Of a stretch of 64,000 nucleotides of DNA, positions 17,215 to 27,152 are shown in pieces. How positions within the stretch are numbered: position 1 is the stretch's first letter; every line of letters begins with the position of its first letter. Origin of the DNA: Janthinobacterium tructae (GTDB lineage: Bacteria > Pseudomonadota > Gammaproteobacteria > Burkholderiales > Burkholderiaceae_D). A program made the position numbers and the translations under genes. A model generated the notes under the pieces. That model saw only the letters and a list, made by a program, of their open reading frames with translations, did not search any database and was not told the origin of the DNA. The stretch spans positions 682,001-746,000 of the forward strand of contig NZ_CP041185.1 of the NCBI RefSeq assembly GCF_006517255.1. The letters are read 5' to 3'.

Positions 17215-17942
17215 TGGCCCGCCTGGCCGAACCCTTGCCCTTGCGCCTGGCCGGAGCCATGCGGCCTGCAGGCATGGCCCGTTACCGGGCCGCCATCCGG
17301 CCCCGTTTGCAGGCGGCCAACGACATGGCGGCGGTGCCAGGGCAGGGCGCCCAGCTGCAGGCGGTGCTGGAAAGCAATTATGCGGGCTTGCACCGGCGCC
17401 TGACACGCCACCTGGGTTGCGCCGAACTGGCCAGCGACAGCCTGCACGACGCCTGGCTGCGCCTGGGCGCGTGGACGGCATGGAGCGGCGCGGCGCTGGC
17501 GCACAGCCCCGTTGCCTATGTGTTCCGCGTGGCCTGCAATGCGGCCACGGACAGCCTGCGCCGCAACCGCGCCTGGCTGTATGCGGACGAGGGCGATGGC
17601 GGTGGAACTGGCGCTGGCGCCGCTGTCCTCGTCGATATCCTGGCCGATACGGCGGCGGGGCCGGAACGCCTGGCCGAACTGCATGCCGATGTGCGCCGGC
17701 TGGCGCAGGCCGTCGCGTTGCTGCCGCGGCGCCACCAGCAAGTGCTCGAAGCGCTGCGCGTGGATGAGCTGACCCGCCAGGAGGTGGCCGAGCGGCACGA
17801 CATGTCACTGCGCAATGTCGATACGGCCTTGCGCCAGGCGCTCGACCACTGCGCGCGCCACACGGGCCATGCGGCGCTGGGCGGCACCGGCACGACCCGG
17901 CGCAGTCTGAGGCTGAAGGTACGTTCGCGTACAGACGCGTAA
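17211..17942 (+). CDS. ECF sigma factor B (after giant gene 1)
   Basis: 243 residues as called from the ATG at 17211, which overlaps the stop of the giant gene (ATGA). Region 2 shows LHRRLTRHLGCAELASDSLH then DAWLRL and AYVFRVACNAATDSLRR. Region 4 shows LLPRRHQQVLEALRVDEL and the helix-turn-helix TRQEVAERHDMSLRNVDTAL. The paralogue after giant gene 2 lacks the first 38 residues, and a Met at 17325 aligns with its start, so a shorter protein of about 205 residues is possible. The region-2 pattern is shared with sigma A of the module, suggesting duplication within the locus. It has no anti-sigma gene beside it. Translational coupling to a 12.6-kb gene would make its synthesis follow completion of the giant protein. 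Confidence 0.85.
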   Translation: MMARLAEPLPLRLAGAMRPAGMARYRAAIRPRLQAANDMAAVPGQGAQLQAVLESNYAGLHRRLTRHLGCAELASDSLHDAWLRLGAWTAWSGAALAHSPVAYVFRVACNAATDSLRRNRAWLYADEGDGGGTGAGAAVLVDILADTAAGPERLAELHADVRRLAQAVALLPRRHQQVLEALRVDELTRQEVAERHDMSLRNVDTALRQALDHCARHTGHAALGGTGTTRRSLRLKVRSRTDA

Positions 17943-18018
17943 CATTCCTGCCAGCAGACTGCTGCTTCGGGCCTGCATGCGCCCACCCAGCCAGTCCACA
18001 GCCAGGAGGAAGCGCGAG

Positions 18019-18674
<656 letters not shown>

Positions 18675-18678
<4 letters not shown>

Positions 18679-19634
18679 GAGTGTTCAGCTACCAGAAGGC
18701 GGCCACGCCGGCCGAAGCGGCGGCCGCCGCCTTGCACACGCCGGGCGCGCGCTTCATCGCGGGCGGCACGAATCTGCTCGATCTGATGAAACTGGAAATC
18801 GAGACGCCCGCGCATTTGATCGACGTGAATGGCCTCGCGCTCGATACAGTGGAGATGACGGCAGACGGCGGCTTGCGCATCGGCGCCCTGGTGCGCAACA
18901 CGGCGCTGGCCGCGCATGCCACGGTGCGCCGCGATTACGGCGTATTGTCGCGCGCCTTGCTGGCCGGCGCCTCGGCGCAACTGCGCAACAAGGCGACGAC
19001 GGCGGGCAACTTGCTGCAGCGCACGCGCTGCGCGTATTTCTATGACACGCACCAGGCGTGCAACAAGCGCGTGCCGGGCAGCGGCTGCTCCGCCATCGCG
19101 GGTTTCAGCCGGCCGCTGGCGATTTTAGGCGGCAGCGAGGCCTGCATCGCCACGCACCCCAGCGACATGGCCGTGGCCATGCGGGTGCTCGACGCCGGCA
19201 TCGACACGGTGCGGGCCGACGGCAGCACGCGCAGCATCCCCATCGCCGACTTTTACCGCCTGCCGGGCAACACGCCGCAGCTGGAAACGCTGCTGCAGCC
19301 CGGCGAACTGATCACCAGCGTGACCTTGCCCCCGCCCGTCGGCGGCACGCACGTCTATCGCAAGGTGCGCGACCGCGCTTCGTATGCGTTTGCGCTGGTG
19401 TCTGTGGCGGCCATCGTCTTGCCCAACGGCACGGGCAGGCTGGCCCTGGGCGGCGTCGCGCCGCAGCCGTGGCGAGTGCTTGCCGCCGAGCAGGCGATGC
19501 CCGATGGCGCGGCCGCCGTGAGCGAACGGCTGCTGGCCGGTGCCAAACCGACGGCGGACAATGCCTTCAAGCTCGTCCTGGCGCAGCGCACGATAGCCGC
19601 CGTGATGGCGCAAGCACCCGACCAGAAAGGCTAG
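18675..19634 (+). CDS. paoB: Aldehyde oxidoreductase FAD subunit PaoB
   Basis: 319 residues of the CO-dehydrogenase flavoprotein family. The FAD-binding loop [17 protein letters not shown] lies at about 24-40, with a second flavin motif, [15 protein letters not shown], near 105-119. The insertion [14 protein letters not shown] with a further Cys shortly after matches the extra 4Fe-4S cluster that distinguishes PaoB from other family members. The C-terminal CO-dehydrogenase flavoprotein domain follows ([19 protein letters not shown]). It overlaps paoA by 4 bp and is followed 4 bp later by paoC, so the three form one transcription unit. It passes electrons from the molybdenum site through the iron-sulfur clusters to FAD. 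Confidence 0.92.
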
Positions 19635-19638
19635 CGCC

Positions 19639-21837
19639 ATGAAATTCACGACACCTGCGACCACCAATCCCATCGACCAGCTGAAAGTCGTTGGCCGTCC
19701 TACGGACCGCATCGACGGCCCCCTGAAAACCACGGGCACGGCGCCGTATGCGTATGAGCAAAACGCCGCCGCGCCGCATGCCGCCTACGGTTACGTGGTC
19801 GGCGCGGCGATTGCCAAAGGCCGCATCGCCTCGCTTGACAGCAGCGCCGCGCGCCGGGCGCCGGGTGTGCTGGCCGTGGTGACGGCCGATTCGGCAGGCA
19901 AGCTGGGCAAAGGCAAGATGAACACGGCGCATCTGCTGGGGGGGCCGGACATTCAACATTATCACCAGGCCATCGCGCTGGTGGTGGCGGACACCTTCGA
20001 GCAAGCGCGCTCGGCCGCGCAGTTGCTTGACGTCAAGTATGCCGAGCAGCAGGGCGTGTTCGACCTGGCCAAGGCAAAGAATACGGCGAGCAAGCCGAAG
20101 GATGGCAAGCCCGACAGCAAGACGGGCAATTTCGCCAGCGCCTTTGCGAATGCTCCCGTGCGCCTGGACGCCACGTATACGACGCCAGACCAGTCGCACG
20201 CCATGATGGAGCCGCATGCCTCGATTGCCGCCTGGGAGGGCGATACATTGACGCTGTGGACGGCGAACCAGATGGTGGACTGGGGCCGGGGCGACCTGGC
20301 CCGCACCCTGGGTATTGCGAAAGAGCAGGTGCGCATCGTCTCGCCGTATATCGGCGGCGGCTTCGGCGGCAAGCTGTTCGTGCGCGCGGAAGCCTTGCTG
20401 GCGGCGCTGGGCGCGCGCGCGGCGCAACGGCCCGTCAAGGTCGCGCTGACGCGGCCCCTGATGTTCAACAACACTACGCACCGGCCCGCCACCATCCAGC
20501 GCCTGCGCATCGGCGCCACGCGCGACGGCAAGATCACGGCCATCGGCCATGAGTCGTGGTCGGGCGACCTCAAAGGCGGGCAGCCGGAAACGGCCGTGAT
20601 GCAGACGCGGCTGCTGTATGCGGGGCCGAACCGCATGACGGCCATGCGCCTGGCCGTGCTCGATTTGCCGGAAGGCAACGCCATGCGCGCGCCGGGCGAG
20701 GCACCGGGGCTAATGGCGCTGGAAATCGCCATGGATGAACTGGCGGAAAAGCTGAACCTGGACCCCATCGTCTTGCGCATCCTGAACGATACGAAAGTGG
20801 ACCCGGAAAAGCCGAGCAGACCGTTTTCGCAGCGCCGCCTGATCGATTGCCTGCGCACGGGCGCCGTGGAATTCGGCTGGAAAGAGCGCCAAGCGCGCCC
20901 CGGCATGCGGCGCGACGGCCGCTGGCTGGTGGGCATGGGCGTGGCGGCGGCCTTCCGCAACAACCTTGTCATGCAGTCCGCCGCCAGGGTGCGCCTGGAC
21001 GGTGACGGCATCGTCACGGTGGAAACGGACATGACGGACATCGGCACGGGCAGCTATACCATCATCGCCCAGACGGCGGCGGAAATGCTGGGCGTGACAT
21101 TGAACCGTGTCGTCGTGCGCCTGGGCGACTCGGACTTTCCCGTCTCGGCCGGTTCGGGCGGCCAGTGGGGGGGCAACAGTTCCACGGCCGGCGTGTATGC
21201 CGCTTGCGTGCGCCTGCGCCAGGCCGTGGCCGGCAAGCTGGGTTTCGATCAGGCAGAAGCGCGTTTTTCCGATGGGCAAGTCAGCCAGGGCGAACGCAGC
21301 GTGCCATTGGCGCAGGCGGCGGCGAACGGCGACATCGTCGCCGAAGACCATATGGAATATGGCGACCTGGACAAAAAATTCCAGCAATCCACGTTTGGCG
21401 CCCATTTCGTGGAGGTGGGCGTGGACGGCGACACGGGCGAAGTGCGCGTGCGGCGCATGCTGGCCGTCTGCGCGGCCGGCCGCATTTTGAATCCCAAAGC
21501 GGCGCGCAGCCAGGTGATCGGCGCCATGACCATGGGCGTGGGCGCGGCCCTGATGGAAGAACTGGTGGTCGACAAGCGCGACGGTTTCTTCGTCAACCAC
21601 GACCTGGCCGGCTATGAAGTGCCCGTGCACGCCGACATTCCGCATCAGGACGTCATTTTCCTCGACGAAACGGACCCCATGTCCTCGCCCATGAAAGCCA
21701 AAGGTGTGGGCGAACTGGGCATCTGCGGCGTGGCGGCGGCCATCGCCAATGCCGTCTACAACGCCACGGGGGTACGCGTGCGCGACTATCCGCTGACCCT
21801 GGACAAGCTGCTGCGGGGGCTGCCCGAGCTCGCCTAG
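19639..21837 (+). CDS. paoC: Aldehyde oxidoreductase molybdopterin subunit PaoC
   Basis: 732-residue catalytic subunit. The N-terminal aldehyde oxidase a/b hammerhead domain (GPLKTTGTAPYAYEQ) is followed by the molybdenum-binding domain, with YIGGGFGGKLFVRAE, APGEAPGLMALEIAMDELAE and GSGGQWGGNSSTAGVY. Near the end KAKGVGELGICG carries the conserved catalytic Glu of the xanthine oxidase family. The length matches the family. In Escherichia coli the enzyme is periplasmic and detoxifies aromatic aldehydes, and PaoD matures the cofactor; no paoD or other molybdenum-cofactor insertion gene is present in this window, so that function must be encoded elsewhere. Confidence 0.92.
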   Translation: MKFTTPATTNPIDQLKVVGRPTDRIDGPLKTTGTAPYAYEQNAAAPHAAYGYVVGAAIAKGRIASLDSSAARRAPGVLAVVTADSAGKLGKGKMNTAHLLGGPDIQHYHQAIALVVADTFEQARSAAQLLDVKYAEQQGVFDLAKAKNTASKPKDGKPDSKTGNFASAFANAPVRLDATYTTPDQSHAMMEPHASIAAWEGDTLTLWTANQMVDWGRGDLARTLGIAKEQVRIVSPYIGGGFGGKLFVRAEALLAALGARAAQRPVKVALTRPLMFNNTTHRPATIQRLRIGATRDGKITAIGHESWSGDLKGGQPETAVMQTRLLYAGPNRMTAMRLAVLDLPEGNAMRAPGEAPGLMALEIAMDELAEKLNLDPIVLRILNDTKVDPEKPSRPFSQRRLIDCLRTGAVEFGWKERQARPGMRRDGRWLVGMGVAAAFRNNLVMQSAARVRLDGDGIVTVETDMTDIGTGSYTIIAQTAAEMLGVTLNRVVVRLGDSDFPVSAGSGGQWGGNSSTAGVYAACVRLRQAVAGKLGFDQAEARFSDGQVSQGERSVPLAQAAANGDIVAEDHMEYGDLDKKFQQSTFGAHFVEVGVDGDTGEVRVRRMLAVCAAGRILNPKAARSQVIGAMTMGVGAALMEELVVDKRDGFFVNHDLAGYEVPVHADIPHQDVIFLDETDPMSSPMKAKGVGELGICGVAAAIANAVYNATGVRVRDYPLTLDKLLRGLPELA

Positions 21838-21883
21838 CCACCTTGCGCGTGACAATTCGTGTATTTTTGGTAATTCGCAAGTG

Positions 21884-21890
21884 TTATGCT
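21884..21890 (+). promoter_or_regulatory. Possible extended -10 before the sensory cassette
   Basis: TGTTATGCT (about 21882-21890) resembles an extended -10 element, 64 bp before the ATG at 21954, in the 116-bp gap after paoC. No convincing -35 is seen. If real, the sensory genes are transcribed separately from paoABC. Confidence 0.3.
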
Positions 21891-21953
21891 CGAAAAGCAT
21901 CTTGCAGGCCTGCCTCCGCTCCGCGAGGCGCAGGTGGGGCGCCAGGAGAATGC

Positions 21954-23587
<1,634 letters not shown>

Positions 23588-23591
<4 letters not shown>

Positions 23592-24616
23592 ACGGCGCGG
23601 CGCCGGTGCGGTGGGCGCTCTGGCTGGCGGCCATCGCGCTGTTGCTGGCGCTGGCCGCGGCAGCCATCTGGCGCTTCAATGCCCGTCCAGCTGCGCCGCC
23701 CGGCCCGGTGGAAGTGCTGCGCCTGGCCGTGAATGCGGCATACGTGGGCAGCTGCCCCGTGCTGGCCGCGCACACACACGGTTATTTCGCGCGCGAGGGC
23801 ATCGACGCGCGGCTGCAACCGTATTCGTCGGGCAAGGCGTCGCTGGAAGCCGTGCTGCAGGGCAGGGCCGACCTGGGCACCGTGTCCGATATTCCCGTGG
23901 TGCTGGCCAGCCTGAAAAACCAGTCCGTCGTCATCATCGCCAGCATCTTCGAGGCCGAGCGCGACCACGGCATCGTGGGACGCCTGGATCGTGGCGTGTC
24001 CACGCCCGCCAGCCTGAAGGGCAAGCGCATCGGCGTGACCCTTGGCACCTCCGGCCATTTCACGCTGGACGCTTTCCTGAACCGCCAGAAGCTGCTGCCC
24101 TCTGAGGTCACCTTGCGCAACTACGCGCCGGAGCAGCTGGCCGGTGCGCTGGCGCGCGGCGAGGTCGACGCGGCGGCCGGCTGGGAACCGTTCCTGACGG
24201 GCATGACGCAGGCCATCGCGGGCAAGGCGGCCATCTTCTATGGCGAGGACGTGTATGCGGGCCTGTTCAATGTGGCCGGCACGGGCGACTTTGTGCGCAG
24301 CCACCCGGCGACGGTGCGCAAGGTGCTGCGCGCGCTGCTGGCCGGCGCGCGCTTTTGCCGCGACGAGCCCGACGCCGCGCGCGCCCTGTTTACCACGGTG
24401 TCGGCCAGCGAGGCGGCGCGCCTGCAGGCGGCCTGGCACGGTTATCAGTTTGGCATCGTGCTCGACCAGGGCTTGCTGCTGGCGCTGGAAGACGAGGCGC
24501 GCTGGGCCATCAAGAACCGCCTGGTCGAACGCGGCGATATGCCGAACTTCCTCGATGCCGTGTACCTGGACGGCCTGGAAGCCGTGGCGCCATCGGCCGA
24601 GACGGTCATTCATTGA
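23588..24616 (+). CDS. Membrane-anchored solute-binding protein (NMT1/SsuA type)
   Basis: 342 residues. An N-terminal hydrophobic segment, WALWLAAIALLLALAAAAI (about 9-27), is probably an uncleaved anchor rather than a signal peptide. The rest is an ABC-type periplasmic binding fold of the NMT1/THI5 or SsuA class, with LRLAVNAAYVGSCPVLAAH, GRADLGTVSDIPVVLAS, LKGKRIGVTLGTSGHF and GEVDAAAGWEPF. No permease or ATPase gene is nearby. It overlaps the upstream soluble hybrid kinase by 4 bp and is followed 10 bp later by a membrane hybrid kinase, so a sensory role that presents a ligand to the kinase is more likely than transport. That role is inference; families of this fold bind sulfonates, nitrate, taurine or pyrimidine precursors. 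Confidence 0.82.
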
Positions 24617-24626
24617 GAAAGCCACC

Positions 24627-27140
24627 GTGAAAATCGTAACGCGTTTCAAGCTGGCCGAACTGTTTTGCGTGCTGCTGGTGGCCATCATCGTCGCCGTGCT
24701 GTTCTCCACCACCATGGCGATGCAGCGCGAACTGGCGAAGAACAAGGCCGCAGGCGATATCCTGCAAGCGGTCACGTCGCTGCGCTACCTGTCGATCGAG
24801 TATGCGCTGCACCATGGCGCGCGCACGCGCGCCCAGTGGCAGCTGCGCAGCGAATCGCTGGGCACGGGCCTGCTGGCCACGCCTGCCTTCAGTACCGGCG
24901 AGGAGCGCGCGCTGCTGCGCAAATTGCAGGGCGAGCTGGCCGGCGTGGGCGCTCTGTTCGAGCTGTTTGTGGCAAATCACCGCGAGCTGGGACAGGACCC
25001 GCAGCGGCGCGAGGTGTTGGGCGAACTGGAGTCGCGCCTGTCCGGCCAGATCATGGGCAGGGTGCAGGGCATGATCTCGGACGCGATGCGGCTGTCGGAA
25101 TTGAGCCGGCAAGGCGTCCTCGATGCGCAGCAGCGGGCCAACGTCGCCGTGATGCTGTTTGGCGGAGTGATCATCGCCCTCGTGGCCGGCTTGATCTACT
25201 TCACCATGACCAGCGTCACGGGACCGCTGGAAAAGCTGCGCCAGGGGACACTGATCGTCGGCGCCGGCAAGCTCGATTTTGCGCTCGGCGTGCACACGAA
25301 GAATGAAATCGGCGAGCTGGCGCGCGCCTTCGACGGCATGACGGAAAAGCTGCGCCGCACCACCGTCTCGCGCGACGAGCTGGTACACACGAATGCCGCC
25401 CTGGAAACGCAGATCGCCGAGCGCCAGCTGGCCGAGCGCAAGGTGCATGAGCAGCTCGAGCGCCTGAACCTGCTGCAGCAGATCACGCGCTCGATCGGCG
25501 AGCGGCAGGACTTGCGCAGCATCTTCCAGGTGGTGGTGCGCAGCCTGGAAGACCAGCTGCCCATCGATTTCAGCTGCATCTGCCTGTACGAACCGTCGCA
25601 GCACGCGCTGCAGGTGACGTGCGTGGGCGTGCGCAGCGAGGCGCTGGCGCAGTCGTTCATGATGGGCGAGCAGGCGCACATCCCCATCGACGAGAATGGC
25701 CTGTCGAGCTGCGTGCGTGGCAAGCTCGTGTATGAAGCCGACATTGCCGAGGTGGCGTTTCCGTTTCCGCAGCGGCTGGCGCAAGGGGGGCTGCGCGCTC
25801 TCGTCATGGCGCCGCTGCTGGCTGAAAACACGGTCTTCGGCATCCTGATCGTGGCGCGCCGCGCCGCACACAGCTTTACCAGCGGCGAATGCGAATTCCT
25901 CAGCCAGCTGAGCGAGCATGTGGCACTGGCCGCCAACCAGGCACAGCTCTACGGCGCGCTGCAGCGCGCGTATGACGATTTGCGCCAGACGCAGCAGTCG
26001 GTGATGCAGCAGGAACGCCTGCGCGCGCTGGGGCAGATGGCCAGCGGCATCGCACACGACATCAACAACGCCATTTCCCCCGTGGCCCTGTACACCGAGT
26101 CCTTGCTGGAGACGGAAACCAATCTCAGTCCGCAGGGCCGGCATTACCTGGAAGTGATCGAGCGCGCCATCGACGACGTGGCCGCCACCGTGGCGCGCAT
26201 GCGCGAATTCTACCGCCAGCGCGAGCCGCAGCTGTCGCTGTCGCCCATCGACGCCAATCTGGTGGTGCGGCAGGTGCTGGATCTGACGCGCGCGCGCTGG
26301 AGCGACATGCCGCAGCAGCGCGGCATCGTCATCGCCCTGCGCACGCAGCTGGCGGACGCTCTGCCCATGCTGCCCGGCAGCGTGGGGGAAATCCGCGAAG
26401 CGCTGACCAACCTGGTCTTCAACGCCGTCGACGCCATGCCGGACGGCGGCACATTGAGCGTGCGCACCAGCTGTACCGGCGCAGCGGGAGAGGCGCGGCA
26501 GGTGCGCATCGAGGTGGGCGACACGGGCATCGGCATGGACGAGAACACGCGCCGCCGCTGCCTGGAACCATTTTTTACCACCAAGGGCGAGCGGGGCACG
26601 GGCCTGGGCCTGGCCATGGTGTACGGCATGATGGAGCGCCATGGCGCCAGCATCGACATCGTCACGGCGCCGGGGCAGGGCACGGCGGTGCGCCTGGATT
26701 TCCCCGCCTGCGCGGCGGGCGAGGGCGAGCCGGCGGCCGACGCGGCCCACGCCGTGCCGCCGCGCCTGCGCATCCTGGTGGTGGACGACGACCCGATGGT
26801 GCTCAAGTCCCTGCGCGACATCCTGGAAATCGATGGCCACGACGTGGTGTCCGCCGATGGCGGCCAGGCCGGCATCGACTGCTTCCAGGCCGCGTACGAG
26901 CGGCACGAACAGTTTGCGGTGGTCATCACGGACCTGGGCATGCCCCATGTGGACGGGCGCAAGGTGGCCAGCGCCGTGCGCCAGTGCTCGCCGGCCACGC
27001 CCATCATCATGCTCACGGGCTGGGGCCAGCGCCTGGCCGCCGACAGCGACTATCCCGAACACGTCGACTGCGTGCTGGGCAAGCCGCCCCGGCTGAAGGA
27101 GTTGCGGCGCGCCTTGAATGCGGTCATGGCGACGGGCTAG
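24627..27140 (+). CDS. Membrane hybrid kinase: HAMP-GAF-kinase-receiver
   Basis: 837 residues from GTG at 24627 (preceded by GAGAAAG); the longer frame lies inside the binding-protein gene. Membrane spans at about 10-29 and 172-194 enclose a helical periplasmic domain of about 140 residues. Then come a HAMP linker (about 195-250), a coiled coil, a GAF domain (about 290-440), a kinase core with His477 in MASGIAHDINN, an ATPase domain (NLVFNAVDAMPDGG, GTGLGLAMVYG) and a C-terminal receiver (LRILVVDDD, Asp769, Lys819). The periplasmic helical domain could receive input from the neighbouring solute-binding protein. The gene ends 12 bp from the convergent TonB receptor gene, with no obvious terminator between them. 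Confidence 0.9.
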   Translation: MKIVTRFKLAELFCVLLVAIIVAVLFSTTMAMQRELAKNKAAGDILQAVTSLRYLSIEYALHHGARTRAQWQLRSESLGTGLLATPAFSTGEERALLRKLQGELAGVGALFELFVANHRELGQDPQRREVLGELESRLSGQIMGRVQGMISDAMRLSELSRQGVLDAQQRANVAVMLFGGVIIALVAGLIYFTMTSVTGPLEKLRQGTLIVGAGKLDFALGVHTKNEIGELARAFDGMTEKLRRTTVSRDELVHTNAALETQIAERQLAERKVHEQLERLNLLQQITRSIGERQDLRSIFQVVVRSLEDQLPIDFSCICLYEPSQHALQVTCVGVRSEALAQSFMMGEQAHIPIDENGLSSCVRGKLVYEADIAEVAFPFPQRLAQGGLRALVMAPLLAENTVFGILIVARRAAHSFTSGECEFLSQLSEHVALAANQAQLYGALQRAYDDLRQTQQSVMQQERLRALGQMASGIAHDINNAISPVALYTESLLETETNLSPQGRHYLEVIERAIDDVAATVARMREFYRQREPQLSLSPIDANLVVRQVLDLTRARWSDMPQQRGIVIALRTQLADALPMLPGSVGEIREALTNLVFNAVDAMPDGGTLSVRTSCTGAAGEARQVRIEVGDTGIGMDENTRRRCLEPFFTTKGERGTGLGLAMVYGMMERHGASIDIVTAPGQGTAVRLDFPACAAGEGEPAADAAHAVPPRLRILVVDDDPMVLKSLRDILEIDGHDVVSADGGQAGIDCFQAAYERHEQFAVVITDLGMPHVDGRKVASAVRQCSPATPIIMLTGWGQRLAADSDYPEHVDCVLGKPPRLKELRRALNAVMATG

Positions 27141-27152
27141 CGCTGCGTATCG

